Source: Fragum whitleyi (lineage: Eukaryota; Mollusca; Bivalvia; Cardiida; Cardiidae). From it: DNA of 64,000 nucleotides. Shown here piece after piece: positions 46,020-57,165 of the stretch. Within the stretch, counting starts at the first letter, position 1. Every line of letters starts with the position of its first letter. The stretch spans positions 39,725,419 to 39,789,418 of the forward strand of contig OX411544.1 in assembly GCA_948146395.1 (NCBI GenBank), read 5' to 3'. The notes beneath the pieces were generated by a model. It was not told where the DNA came from and ran no database searches. It saw only the letters and a program-made list of their open reading frames with translations. The position numbers and the translations under genes are program-made.

Positions 46020-46650
46020 GTTAGGCAAGACAATTGACGATTGAATGACTAAATAAATGACTTACAATTTTTGTGATTGCCTACCAACAAATTGTACCGT
46101 ATCCATATAACCTGTAACTTTACAGAGTTGATATTGCTCTAGTGACCAATTCTTTTAAGAGACAACTTTTATTAAGCAACCATCATAAACAGTCCACCTG
46201 CAGTAAAGCCAAATCTGTGAAGAATAGACTTAAATCTTAAACAAATAATTGTTTCATATCAAATCTTATGTTGTTGGAACCCATAAGAATTGTCTCAGTT
46301 TGCAACTACACTGAAACTCCATTATAACGAAATCTTTTAGACTGCTGAATGAATTATAACACAGGGTCTGCTTGGCTTCTGAAATTTGGAGGAGGGGGGT
46401 TGTATGAGAACAGATGAAAATTTCACTCTTCTATGTTGTCCGTTTAGCATATTTTTTGTGTACCTTTGGTCCGACCCTTTAGATTTTTCTACATTATGCT
46501 TCCAAGATGTTTATGTGATGTTGATGTTCCTTCTCATTTTTTCAAAAAACTTAATAACATTAAATCTATTGGTCAAATTAAATGAGTTGATCATGACCTT
46601 GTTATGTTTCTTTAATTGGTGCATGTTCAAAGTGAGCACAGCAAGAGCAT
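46020..46650. other. Between the receptors, nothing recognised
   Basis: AT-rich, no repeat family or gene seen. Confidence 0.3.
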
Positions 46651-46654
46651 AGGA

Positions 46655-47040
46655 CGTACAGTTAACAACATTGTGAAATTGACAAGATAAATGATTTCGG
46701 AATGAAATTGAATGAGTGTGTGGAGCGAGTTTTGAGTGAATTGAAAGGGAGGTAATTCAATGCTGCTAATTTTGTTCAAGATGAACAAAATTAGCAATAT
46801 TCATTACCTCCCTTTAATAAAATAAACATCTAAGTTCTTTCAAAAGCTTCTTTTTTCTTCAAGAACATACTAGACTCTTACAATTTGAATTGACATTGAA
46901 AGCACTATTTTTTTCTAGCTTTATTTATTTTGAATGACATTGTTGATTCTATCTTTTTCAGTGAGGTTGGAGTGTTTTTGAATGGTTTAAGTGGGTCTTT
47001 GGATGTCAATTTCACGATGTTTTTGTACAGATTGTGAAGC
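46655..47040. repeat. Repeat pair member (see 7165-7600)
   Basis: gtgaaattgacaagataaat; hairpin gctaattttgttcaagatga / acaaaattagc; ends tcacgatg. Confidence 0.75.
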
Positions 47041-47081
47041 TCCTGCCATGACCACACATGATTATGTTTCCAGTATACTTC

Positions 47082-47314
47082 TTAACCCTTTTCTGTTTTT
47101 CAAAATTTTGGACCTGTCCAAATTCAAAGGTTTTGCAGACGAAAATTTAAAGTGGATTAATTTAATTTGAAAAATAACCATTTAGTAGGGTAGAAAATGG
47201 TGTGGAAAAAGAAGAAATTGCTTGTCAGAAGCGATTTCTTCTTATTTCACATAGCTTTCTCAATCATTAAATCACACGCATGTTAAAAACAGAGATTAAA
47301 CAGCAAAGAGTTAA
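47082..47314. mobile_element. TTAA-flanked MITE M1, third copy
   Basis: TTAACCCTTTTCTG to AGCAAAGAGTTAA; directly followed by a CAGGG-ended element. Confidence 0.9.
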
Positions 47315-47337
47315 ACTATGGACTAGTCAGGGATCGA

Positions 47338-47715
47338 CACTAACACCAGTCCTCAGGCCCCAGACCTTTGAATTCTTGGATGGACTGATAGATGTGACCA
47401 TGCTACAGACAGGTCCTTCAGGCCTGTGGTTAATGGAGTATTTAAAATCTGTCCATTATGAAAAATAATTGCCTTTGCAATTTCTAAATCTGCATAATTA
47501 CCAAAATGGAAAACATTGTAGAAAAGAAGAAATTGCTTGTCATAAGCAATTTCTTCTTTTCCAACAATGTTTTCCATGAAATTTATCCCTTGAATTATTA
47601 AAATTCAAACATGGTTTTCATTCAAGACCTGTTGTTATCATGGAGGACCTGTAACATTTTGGGCTAACAGGTCTTACAGGCTGGTGGCAAAAAGTTGTTA
47701 GTGTCAATTACCCTG
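47338..47715. mobile_element. CAGGG-ended hAT-like MITE
   Basis: cagggatcgacactaacacc and gttagtgtcaattaccctg ends; interior shares aggtcctt/caggcctg blocks and contains the M1-type palindrome aagaagaaattgcttgtcat (47525 on). Confidence 0.8.
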
Positions 47716-47719
47716 TCTA

Positions 47720-48395
47720 GGCTGTCAGCAAAATTTTGAGTGAAAATCCATGGAAACTAAATCAGACTAGAGGGGAAGATAAGGTAATAAATAAAAGAAA
47801 GATAATCTTTTTGGAATCAGAATTCAAAATGCAAAGTAGATTTAAGTATTGCCCATATCCAAGGGCAATAACCTACTTGTTTATATACATCTTTCAAAAA
47901 CACTGTTATCTCCCATGTATATTGAGCAAGCCCTTTTCTCAGTTTGTGCAGTAAATTTCTTTATGGGGAAGAAAAAAAGAGGTTTAAAAAGAAATCAATG
48001 CTTGTAACAATAACTGTATTTTTCATCTGCTCAAAGCTTGATATTTTGAAAATATGTACATATATGAGAATTTGGTAAAGAAAACAGTCAAAATCTTTTG
48101 CAATTGTCATATATTTACATTCTTTTATTTGAAGATTAATGAAAGAGTGATAAAAATACAGACAATTTTGGAAACAAAAGGGAATATTATATTGTTCATG
48201 GAACAACGGAGGGGGATACAACCATGCTTTGTTGTTTTCTAATATTATCTAATAATGTGGGAGTTGTTGCATATCCTTATCCAATCAGATAAGTGAAAGG
48301 CAGGCTATTTATAGAAATATTTGTCATGGGGTATTCAAAAGGGTCTATAATTCCTACGAAAGGATTTAGGAAAATACCTTCTCACTTTACTATTG
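47720..48395. other. Between the receptors, nothing recognised
   Basis: No convincing coding region; short frames lack motifs. Confidence 0.3.
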
Positions 48396-48439
48396 TACCT
48401 GTCTTTTTTTTTCCAAAAAACAAGGTTTTTTATGGTTGT

Positions 48440-48662
48440 TGAATTGGGGTTTAAAACTGCTTTTAACAATCTTGCAGTCATATTGTTGCGACTGGCGCAC
48501 CTTACAATGGTTTCCTGGTATTTCTCACACCAGTATGTACAACCATTACATCCTTTCCTAGCCTCCAGCTGCTATCCCAAAAAGTTCTACAATCATCAAC
48601 CCATAGGTGGTAGGAGACTAATTGTCGGAAAGGATAACTGCCGCCATTGGGAACCTTTTGAA
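48440..48662 (-). mobile_element. tRNA-derived SINE, head-truncated
   Basis: Body and tail of the same SINE family, ending at the junction gataactgccgccattggga. Confidence 0.8.
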
Positions 48663-48822
48663 TGATTGTCTGACATATATTGTTACCACTGGGCTGTGAT
48701 GGCTGCATGAAGGGAATAGTCATCTAGACCTTGCATTTAGCAGATTTAATACATTTATTTAGAGGTCAATATAAGATGCCAAAAATCGTTTATGATCTTA
48801 TTAATACAAAAACAAGTCAAAA

Positions 48823-49208
48823 CAGGGTTTGACACTAACTACTTTTTGCCACCAGCCTGAAGGACCTGTTAGCCCTAAATGTTACAGGTCCTGTCTGATA
48901 ACAACAGGTCCTGAATGAAAATCATGTTTGATTTTTAGTCATTTAAGGGACAAATTGCAAGGAAAACATTGTAGGAAAAGAAGAAATTGCTTTTGACATG
49001 CAATTTCTTCTTTTTCTACAATGTTTATTATATGGTTATGCAAATTTTAGTATTGGAAAGGTAATTATTTTTCAAAACTGGACAGATTTGAAATACTAAG
49101 TTCTGCCTTTTACAACAGGCCTAAGGACCTGCAGCATGGTACTATCTACCAGTCCTCCCTAAATCCACAGGTCTTGGGCCTGAGGACTGGTATTTGTGTC
49201 GAACCCTG
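48823..49208. mobile_element. CAGGG-ended hAT-like MITE, inverted relative to 47338
   Basis: cagggtttgacactaactac to ggtatttgtgtcgaaccctg; again carries the M1-type palindrome (48975-49025). The two copies lie 1.1 kb apart in opposite orientation. Confidence 0.82.
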
Positions 49209-49733
49209 CAGAATATTCAAAACTTTTTGCATGAATCATTGCCTTATCAAATGCTTAAGGCAAACAACATGATAATAAGGTGTATGTGATGCTTGAAAAC
49301 ATAGTGACCGCTACTCAAGTTATGGGATAAAAAATTCATAAAATCAAAATCTTATCAATTTCACACATGTAGTGGGAGTTTAATTAAAGCTAATCCATGT
49401 TTTTCACAATATAAAATGCCATATGGAAAGAAATCAAAATTCTTCGCTGAGGCTTTTTTCTTGATGTCAGTATATAATCCATAGATGAACAACTTTTTTA
49501 CACTTATACCACAATTTAGGCCATATATTAGAAAGTGATTGAAAAAAAAAATAATAAATTGTTATTCATACCAAAAAAAAATGCACAGTTTAAAATGAAG
49601 TTTTAAAACTGTTCTGGTTTACAGAGAAAAATAAGGTAGAAAAGACTTAGATGAGATTGCACATATGCGCAGCCTGACCTTTGTCTTATCTTCATGTGGA
49701 AGCTAGTATATTCAGGGTTCTGCAGAACAAGGT

Positions 49734-49956
49734 TTAACCCTCGCCATTCTGAACCCAAAATATTCTTGCCTTGGCAGGAGCAATAGATAATGACATCAGA
49801 CCTGATCTTTGTCTAAACCACCTTTTTTTCCTTTCTTTTGAAACCAGAAAAAGCTTAAAATTTTTATTTCAAAATAAATACCACTCACAATTAGTGCATC
49901 CAGTGCTTTGAGTCCTTTGATTTTAATGCAATTTTTATTCAGCATGACAAGGGTTA
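49734..49956. mobile_element. MITE M2, fifth copy, preceded by an M2 fragment
   Basis: ttaaccctcgccattctgaa to ttcagcatgacaagggtta; 49637-49733 is a piece of another M2. Confidence 0.8.
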
Positions 49957-49974
49957 GGTTACTGTGCATGTTAT

Positions 49975-50112
49975 TATGGGAAAAGGTAGTATGGAGCACT
50001 TTAAAAAAATACTAAAAAGAAAAAAATCTTCAAAAATAGAAGCAAACATTTTGAGAAAAGTGGGATTACTTTGCAAAAGAAACTTTTCCTTTTCTCACAA
50101 TGTTTTTCTAGC
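49975..50112. repeat. Repeat with M1-like palindromic core
   Basis: Palindromic remnant aaaagtgggattactttgca / aaagaaacttttcc near ttttctcacaatgttttt, decayed. Confidence 0.5.
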
Positions 50113-50184
50113 CATAACCAAATTATATTATGAATTAGAATTATGAAATTATCAAAGTGCCTTTTTTTTCAAGTTTGCAGCAAA

Positions 50185-51158
50185 TTAAGGTTCATGTAAA
50201 GTGTTTGAGACCCAATTTTAAGGGCGCTTCATTAGCCTAGAAAAGGCAGTATGTCCAGGTATATTGTATATCAAAATGAAGCTATTTTTTAGCACAAGCA
50301 GTTGAGCAACATAAGACCGCCATAACTTTAGCGGTAAAGCCAAAACATTGTGGAAAAGAGTCATTTTGTACAGATCAAGCAACTGCATGATGATTGGATA
50401 AAATTGGCTCATATTTTAACAAAGTACAGTCTAAAGTACTATCCAGGTAGTACTACAACCGTTGATATAAAACTCGGTCTCAAAAAGCTCCTTTGAAACA
50501 ATCAATTTCCATTTATTTTGTCAACATACTTGTCAAACCGGTTTGGTCTGTTTTCAAAATAGATGCTAGGTATGGTGCAACAGCACGCCATAATATTGTG
50601 AAATATTTTCTGCAATTTATTTCAAATTATAGTTTTTGAAATCACAGATCTATAATAAATTACTTTATATTTATGATTTAGTGAAATAGAAATTGATTTA
50701 TTACTAAACAACCTTACAGGTAAATAAACTATTAATGTCTATTCATGTTGTGATAACACACCATACCTTAAAAAGATCTACACGTTTACAAAATTAGAAT
50801 GACATATATGACATATGTGTTTATAAAATAAGTCAAAATAAGATGCTTGCATAACTACGTTTTGGGCTCGAGTTTAATACCAACGTTTGTAGGAGTACCT
50901 AGGTCGTACTTTAGACTGTAATTTGTTAAAATATGAGCTAAGTTTATCCAACGGCCATGCTGTTGCTTGTTCTGTAAAAAATGACCCTTTTCCACAATGT
51001 TTTGCTATACCGCTATAGCTATGGCAGTCTTATGTTGCTTAACTCCTTGTGCTCATAAATAGCTTTAATTTGATATATAATATACCTGGACATTTGCCTT
51101 TTTCTAGGCAAATGAAGTGTTTTAAAATTGGGCATCAAACACTTTACATGAACCTTAA
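50185..51158. mobile_element. 974-bp TTAA-flanked element with ~270-bp inverted arms
   Basis: TTAAGGTTCATGTAAAGTGT at the left and ACACTTTACATGAACCTTAA at the right are exact inverted copies; the arms stay alignable for ~270 bp (e.g. acagtctaaagtactatcca against ctaggtcgtactttagactg). No transposase frame inside. Confidence 0.9.
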
Positions 51159-51159
51159 T

Positions 51160-51770
51160 AGAGTTTGTCAAACTTTAAGACAAACTGCAGTACACAATAA
51201 ATTATATTTCTGCATGGTCTTTTTGAATATCAATTTATCCCCATGGTGAGCCCCTCAGGTGAGAGAGAGACACTATTGACAATTATCTAGGACACACCTG
51301 ACTGGCCATTGTAAAGGTAAACTTGTGTATCAAACCAGGTCAACTGACTCATTCAATATACATTTGGACTTCTCATTAATAATTCAGGACTGATAAGCAA
51401 AATTACAATCTAAAAGTAATTAAAAGACCAAAGATATAATTGGGGATCCTAACAGGTGAAAAAGAAACTTGGATTTTAAATTTCGGAATTTTGTTCACAT
51501 AAATAGGTTTTACCTATCATTTACCTGGTGAAGTTTTACGCATTACTGAACAAGGTGTGTGTTAACAAGTAAAAACGAGATGTAACAAATTTTAATGGAA
51601 CCTAAAAACTGAGGAATTTACGGAAAAAACAGATTTTCACATTAAAGGTAAGTTTTACAGCAATCTTTTCTAATCAAGACTTTACAAGATTTAAGACTGA
51701 AATTCATAGGTTTTCAATGACATTATATTTTAGTTCAAAATGGTTGTCATTTTGAGTTTGAACCATTTAT
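51160..51770. other. Upstream of receptor B, nothing recognised
   Basis: Could hold the unlocated 5' exon or promoter of receptor B; no diagnostic motif seen. Confidence 0.3.
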
Positions 51771-51774
51771 TTGT

Positions 51775-51875
51775 TGAAGAAAGAATTTTTCATGTTTTGG
51801 CAGGAGGAATAGACGAAGATCAGCATGCGCATAATGTGCAGTCTGATCTTAGTCTACAATACCTGCTCATTGATT
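51775..51875. repeat. M2-like palindromic core
   Basis: ggaggaatagacgaagatca, gcatgcgcataatgtgcagt and ctgatcttagtctac without M2 ends. Confidence 0.65.
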
Positions 51876-51984
51876 TACACAATAATTGTTTTGAGTTTTA
51901 ATTGTCAACCTAGAGCTGCAAGTAAATAAGTGCTTTTAAGGGCCACATGCTTAAATATTTCTGCAAAGAAAAATTCAAGATTGA

Positions 51985-52165
51985 TGAATAACATATAAAG
52001 AAAATTGACCTCCATCTGTTAAATACATATTTTTCATCCAATCACAGTAGTTTGTGCTGCCTGTTAATAAGTCACCAATGAACATTCCAGTGAAATTTGG
52101 TTAATATCGATCTGTTAGATCCCGAGAAAATGATTTTCAAAACTTCCACCATATAACATAAAGAT
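51985..52165 (+). repeat. Single unit of element A
   Basis: tgacctccatctgttaaata, aatgattttcaaaacttcca; one unit without ends. Confidence 0.75.
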
Positions 52166-52239
52166 GCCTATATTTTTGTGCATTGACATATTTCCATTCG
52201 AAAAAGTTTAAGAACTCAATCTAATAAATCATTATTCGA

Positions 52240-52321
52240 TGGCTAAGTGCAATATAGTCATAACTGCCTACATCAGTACATATGTAAATTGGCTGTTACA
52301 ACTGTTTTGCTTGGAGCCATA
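52240..52321. mobile_element. Palindromic hairpin MITE (subfamily A), diverged
   Basis: atggctaagtgcaatatagt to ctgttttgcttggagccat; longer loop. Confidence 0.8.
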
Positions 52322-52538
52322 GATTTGAATTGCTCCATAAATGATCCAAAATTTCAAAGGCTGTTGACTGTTGTGGATTTGGAAGAATCTGAATGGTCTA
52401 TACTCTATAGGAACATACAATTCTATTCATTGAAGTTGATAGAACATTCGATTATTTTTCAGAAGAGGGTGGTAATAAAATCTTAGTTGTGCATTTCCAT
52501 TAGAATTATACTTATTTCTCCAGAAACAGACACCTAAT

Positions 52539-52766
52539 TTAACCCTTTGCAGTTTAATCCCTGCTTTTTACATGTCTGTGATTTTATGATTGAGAAAACA
52601 CTGTGAAAAAAGAAGAAACTGCTTCTGACAAGCAATTTCTTCTTTTTCCACACTATTTTCTACCCTACTGAATGGTATTTTTCAAATTAAATCCACTTTA
52701 AATTTTTGTCTGCAAAACCTTTGAATTTGGACAGGTCCAAAATTTTGTAAAACAGGAAAGGAATAA
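52539..52766. mobile_element. TTAA-flanked MITE M1, fourth copy, reversed
   Basis: Reverse complement of the others; right TTAA degraded to AATAA. Confidence 0.88.
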
Positions 52767-52799
52767 CTGTATCTCATCTGCATTTAAATAAGATTGATT

Positions 52800-53065
52800 G
52801 AATGGGGTTAAAAAACCGCTTTCAGCAATTTTTCAGCTATATGGTTGAGGCTGGAGCACCTAACAATGGATTCCTGGTATTTCTCTGACCAGTACAACCA
52901 TTACATCCTTTCCTAGCCTCCAGCCTCCACATGTCTACAATTATCAAGCTATTGATGAAAGACAAATAGTTGGAAGGGATGATCAGTGATGCCAGCAGGG
53001 AATGAACCCAAGGCCTCTATATTGACAGTTTGACGTGGTACCAACTGCGCTCTGACAGCTGCTTA
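52800..53065 (-). mobile_element. tRNA-derived SINE, nearly complete, immediately upstream of receptor B
   Basis: Tail, body and degraded head (gaacccaaggcctctatatt, ctgcgctctgacagctgc) in reverse orientation; ends ~60 bp before the receptor B acceptor. Confidence 0.85.
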
Positions 53066-53107
53066 ATAAGACCTCAATAGGTCCATTACAATTGAGTAAC
53101 TAGAACA

Positions 53108-53145
53108 ATTTGTTTTACTTTCAGACTGCCCAAGAGATACACAAG
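53108..53145 (+). promoter_or_regulatory. 5' UTR splice acceptor of receptor B
   Basis: ttttactttcag ends at 53124, 21 nt before the ATG. Same gene structure as paralogue A (short leader, then an intron-free reading frame), supporting common descent. A SINE lies directly upstream (52800-53070). Confidence 0.8.
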
Positions 53146-55749
53146 ATGTGGTTATTGGTTATTCTCCTACTACCAAGTTTATTGTCCTGTACCAATGCAC
53201 AGATCGTGGCCTGTACATCACCCACTAGTGCATGTGACTGCTCTGAAGATCTGCCCAAACAAGAGAAAGTTATAACATGCAGATACAAAAATCTGACACA
53301 AGTTCCACAATTTATACAAACAAATATAGTCTACCAAAGAATAGAGTTTACATCTGTAGAAGAGACTGGTCGATGTCCAGCTATACAACCTTGTAATGAT
53401 ATCACACAGCTTCCTGCAGATGCTTTCCAGAATTTACAGGTCAAAGAAATAGACTTGAGAAACAATGCCATATATTCATTCAATGTGAATGCATTTCGGG
53501 GACTAGAAAGTGTTCTAGAGAAGTTGTATATTGAGGGAGATGGAAATATTGCCCCTCCTTATTCATCATTGGCATCGCTACAGGCCTTAAAGTCACTTCA
53601 TCTTGAACATTTTGACCAGTCAACATTCATTAGTGGAAACACACAGTTATCTTTTCCTAATCTTAAAGAGTTCACAATCAACAATTTTAAAACTCTTCAA
53701 ACAATGTATGCTCCAGCATTTACAAATATCAACACAGTTGAGAACCTCAAACTACAAAATTTACCACAAATGACTATTCTACCAGTGCTAGCAATTCAAA
53801 GTTTTACTGAAGTCAAATATCTGGAAATATATAATACCGGAATTTCCCAGATATTTGGTGATTCCTTTAAGGTAAATACTAAACTAACAAACTTGGAGAT
53901 AAAGTCTAATGCAGGTTTAACTACTATAGCAAGTAATGCATTTAATAATGTTTCAACTACAATCACATTCCTGACTCTATTTTATAACAATTTGAACAAC
54001 TTCGACTTTTTGTCCAGTGCTTCCTGGCCGCAGCTCACCCAACTTGACATCAGTTACAATGTAGCACAGATAAGTTCAGGAACATTTTCAACAATTCCTA
54101 ATTTGAATTACTTATCAATGGCAGACATGGCTTTACTAAGTATCAACAGTGGGATGTTTACTGGATTAACTAGCCTTCATACTTTAGATCTGGGATTTAA
54201 CAGCATCACAAACATTCCAAATAATGTGTTTCGAAATACTCCAAATTTAGTAGATCTTCGCCTGAATAATCAGAATGAAAACAATGTCAATGCACAGCTA
54301 ACATTTGACAACACCAGTTTTACAAGCATTGAATCTTCACTACAGCACCTACTTGTAGAAAGCAACAGATTTAATGAAAATCAATTCTGGAATACAGTAT
54401 CAAGGTTTGTGAATTTAATAGAACTTAATGCAGCTGGAACTAGTCTGACTCAAATCCCTGATTACGCATTTAGATACAACACCAAGTTGGAAAAGGTTGA
54501 CCTCTCATCCAATTCTATCAGTCAATTGAGACAAGAAACATTCTTTGGACCAAGGAATACCTTGAACTCAATAAGTTTATACGGAAACCAAATACAAACT
54601 GTCAATAAATGTGTTTTAAGTCAGTTTCCCAACCAGCCAGAGATATTTCTGACCAGCAATCCATTAAACTGTGATTGTCAACTAATATGGCTATACAACT
54701 GGACACAAACAGATTCAAACTTGGCTTTTACACATGTTGGACCTTGTTCTACTCCTGCAAACCTTGCTAACCAGTATTTTACTGACTTTAGTGTGACAGA
54801 CTTAGTGTGTTCATCTGGCTATGTAGAACCAACTTGTGCTGATTTGTACACAACAACAACAACCAGTACTACTACTACTTCCACTACTACTTCCACTACA
54901 ACAACCACACCAACTACAACACAACGTCCATTACCAGGTTTTAGTATCACTATTGTTTCTGTACAATCAAGATCTATAACAGTGACCTGGGCTGTGGATG
55001 ACAAAACTTATCTCACTGAATATAAACTGGAAATCATAGTAGATGGTCAAAAGACAATACAGTTAATTAACAGAGAAGAAACTGAACTTGCTTTAGAAAA
55101 TCTAACTCCAAGCACTTCCTATCAGTTTTGCCTGATTCTAGAGATAGAAAATGAATTTCGCGAGAATGATCCACAATGTGCGTCTACTTCTACACTTGAT
55201 GAAGCCACAACACCTCCAACATCTACCACACCAGAACCAGAATCTCAAGTCAACATTCCAGTTATTGTCGGCAGTATTGTAGGGGGTGTCATATTGGTGG
55301 CTTTAATTATCATCATCATTTTCTTCATTCTCAAGTCAAACAAGCCCAAGAAGAGGGCACCGATGGCAGAGCCAATGTCCTGGAGGGCAGAGGTGCCACA
55401 GGCAGGTGGTACAGCAAAGAGACATGCCAAGAAACCAGACAAAGAAGGTGCTACACCCGATGATATTTCTATCAATGTTATAAGTGGTAATATGAACAGT
55501 GACAGAATGTCTGCTGGTAGCTACCAGTATCTAAATGAAAAAGATTCTCGTGCAATTAACACTAAACCGATGCCAACAAACATTTCAAATGGTCACTATG
55601 TGAACAATATTGAAGCGAGACCTTTGCCAAGGCAGCCATATGGGGGTGGGGGTAGAAACAATCATGGATATGTGAACGATGCTTTCCATTCTGGTGCAAC
55701 TAACTTTCCTGAAACTTCTCTTAATCAATATAGTGAAGTGGTTAATTAG
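53146..55749 (+). CDS. LRR-FN3 single-pass transmembrane receptor, paralogue B
   Basis: 867 residues from ATG 53146; the reading frame is open further upstream only into the intron. Starts with a textbook signal peptide (MWLLVILLLPSLLSCTNAQ). Cys cap ~22-50, LRRs ~60-500, LRRCT from NPLNCDCQLIWL (~505), an almost pure Thr/Ser stalk (~569-594) encoded by an ACA/ACT microsatellite, FN3 ~600-690, TM ~705-730 (IPVIVGSIVGGVILVALIII), and a 137-residue tail. The tail carries three Y-x-N motifs (YLNE Tyr795, YVNN Tyr818, YVND Tyr842) and RPLPRQP (~825). Y-x-N is the Grb2 SH2 consensus (known); signalling through Grb2 is inference. The mucin-like stalk is much longer than in paralogue A. Compared with A there is an insert TGRCPAIQPC after the cap. 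Tandem duplication of an ancestral gene is likely. Confidence 0.94.
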   Translation: MWLLVILLLPSLLSCTNAQIVACTSPTSACDCSEDLPKQEKVITCRYKNLTQVPQFIQTNIVYQRIEFTSVEETGRCPAIQPCNDITQLPADAFQNLQVKEIDLRNNAIYSFNVNAFRGLESVLEKLYIEGDGNIAPPYSSLASLQALKSLHLEHFDQSTFISGNTQLSFPNLKEFTINNFKTLQTMYAPAFTNINTVENLKLQNLPQMTILPVLAIQSFTEVKYLEIYNTGISQIFGDSFKVNTKLTNLEIKSNAGLTTIASNAFNNVSTTITFLTLFYNNLNNFDFLSSASWPQLTQLDISYNVAQISSGTFSTIPNLNYLSMADMALLSINSGMFTGLTSLHTLDLGFNSITNIPNNVFRNTPNLVDLRLNNQNENNVNAQLTFDNTSFTSIESSLQHLLVESNRFNENQFWNTVSRFVNLIELNAAGTSLTQIPDYAFRYNTKLEKVDLSSNSISQLRQETFFGPRNTLNSISLYGNQIQTVNKCVLSQFPNQPEIFLTSNPLNCDCQLIWLYNWTQTDSNLAFTHVGPCSTPANLANQYFTDFSVTDLVCSSGYVEPTCADLYTTTTTSTTTTSTTTSTTTTTPTTTQRPLPGFSITIVSVQSRSITVTWAVDDKTYLTEYKLEIIVDGQKTIQLINREETELALENLTPSTSYQFCLILEIENEFRENDPQCASTSTLDEATTPPTSTTPEPESQVNIPVIVGSIVGGVILVALIIIIIFFILKSNKPKKRAPMAEPMSWRAEVPQAGGTAKRHAKKPDKEGATPDDISINVISGNMNSDRMSAGSYQYLNEKDSRAINTKPMPTNISNGHYVNNIEARPLPRQPYGGGGRNNHGYVNDAFHSGATNFPETSLNQYSEVVN

Positions 55750-55907
55750 TGCCTTCAGTTGTTGTGGATATAAATATTGTTATATTTGTTAGTGATTTAA
55801 AGTTTTATAATGTTTTAAAAGAAAATGTACAATAGTTTCGGGACCTCATGAAGACTTACTTGCTCAAAGATAAACAGTAGCAGGCTGTCTATTAGAAGCA
55901 ACTAATT

Positions 55908-55982
55908 GGTGACTCAGTGCCAAGTAACAGTCTTAATTACCTCGATTTTTTGTAGTTAAAACTGTTTTGCACTTATCTATCA
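55908..55982. mobile_element. Hairpin MITE, strongly decayed
   Basis: gactcagtgccaagtaacag and aaactgttttgcacttatc; arms only partly pair. Within ~160 bp of the receptor B stop. Confidence 0.6.
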
Positions 55983-56252
55983 ATATGCTGTTTTCCAAGC
56001 TATAGTAAGAATTTAAGCGCATGACACCTTGACAAATGCCCAGATCTAGAAGAGGCTTATCATGGATCCAGAACTTCTCTCAACCCCATACCCCTTTGAA
56101 TTTGGCAGAATACTGTCAACAAACATTGTATTTGGAAAATGACAAAATACCATTATCATATTGGAGAAATGGCAAAAAACATCATATTTTGGCAATGGCA
56201 AAATACCATTACTATATTTGGAAAATGGCATATACCTTTTATAGCAACAAAC

Positions 56253-56322
56253 TAAGGGGTCAGTGCAAAACTATTGTATGTGCCAATAGACACTTAGAGT
56301 AGTTCTGCACTGACCCATCAAA
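56253..56322. mobile_element. Palindromic hairpin MITE (subfamily B)
   Basis: aggggtcagtgcaaaactat and tagttctgcactgaccc arms. Confidence 0.82.
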
Positions 56323-56327
56323 GTATT

Positions 56328-56556
56328 AAACCCTTTCCCAAACGACAAAATTTTAGGGTGCTCTAATATGAAAGGAGCTCTAGACGACAAATTTGATGTT
56401 ATTAAAGATAGGATTTGTGTAAAACATGGCCCAGAAAATATTGAGACTAAAGGAGAAACTGCTGGTTATCAGCAGTTTCTTCTTTTGCCTCAATGTTTTC
56501 CCAAGCTATTTCTATTAGGAACGTCAAAACCAGGTCTTGAGTGGGAAGGGGTTAAT
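56328..56556. mobile_element. M1-related MITE with divergent interior
   Basis: taaaccctttcccaaacgac to gtgggaaggggttaa; central palindrome gagaaactgctggttatcag/cagtttctt. Confidence 0.75.
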
Positions 56557-56699
56557 CAAGATATTTCTCTTTTTTTGCTTTTATAAATTAAACATGCATG
56601 TAAAAATCAGTAATATGGTACGAGAAAGTAAGTGTGGTTTCTGATGGAAACTTAAAATGGTGTCCATGAAATTTCTGGATCCATGCTCGTCTGACCATA

Positions 56700-56976
56700 G
56701 CGGCGTCATGGCGCAGTTGGTAGCGCGTCAGTCTGTCAATCTAGAGTTCGGGGGTTCGATTCCCGACGGCGGCACTCATTCTTTCCGACTATTTGTCTCT
56801 CACCAATGGGTTGATAATCGTAGACCTATGTGAGATAGCCGCTGGAGGCTAGGAAAGAATGTGGTGGTTGTACTGGTGATAGAAATACCAGGAATCCATT
56901 GTTAGGTGCTCCAGCCGCCACGATATAACTGAAATAATGTTGAAAGCGGCGTTAAACTCCATTCAATCAATCAATT
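56700..56976 (+). mobile_element. Full-length tRNA-derived SINE
   Basis: tRNA-like head (~75 nt, boxes A and B: tggcgcagttggtag and ggttcgattcc; anticodon loop ctGTCaa) followed by a ~200-bp body and a tail ending in ATCA repeats. The head resembles tRNA-Asp(GTC), but the attached body marks it as a SINE. Confidence 0.9.
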
Positions 56977-57061
56977 GTCAGACCATTAACTTATAGAGGT
57001 AGGTCGGAGACTTCTAATATGGCTAAATATTACTTCATGAATAATTTTGATCTTTTGATAT

Positions 57062-57145
57062 TATTTAAGGAAATCAATGTGTAAGAAAGAAAATTGCTTG
57101 TCACAAGCATTTTTCTTATTTTCACAATGCACAATGTTTTCTTTC
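57062..57145. repeat. M1-like palindromic core
   Basis: agaaagaaaattgcttgtca paired to caagcatttttctt, then cacaatgttttc. Confidence 0.7.
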
Positions 57146-57165
57146 CTCTAAGGTTAAACTGCCCT

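Noticed and set aside
56700..56775. tRNA-Asp(GTC) gene
   Set aside because: The tRNA-like part is directly continued by the SINE body and ATCA tail seen in five other copies; same at 59074.
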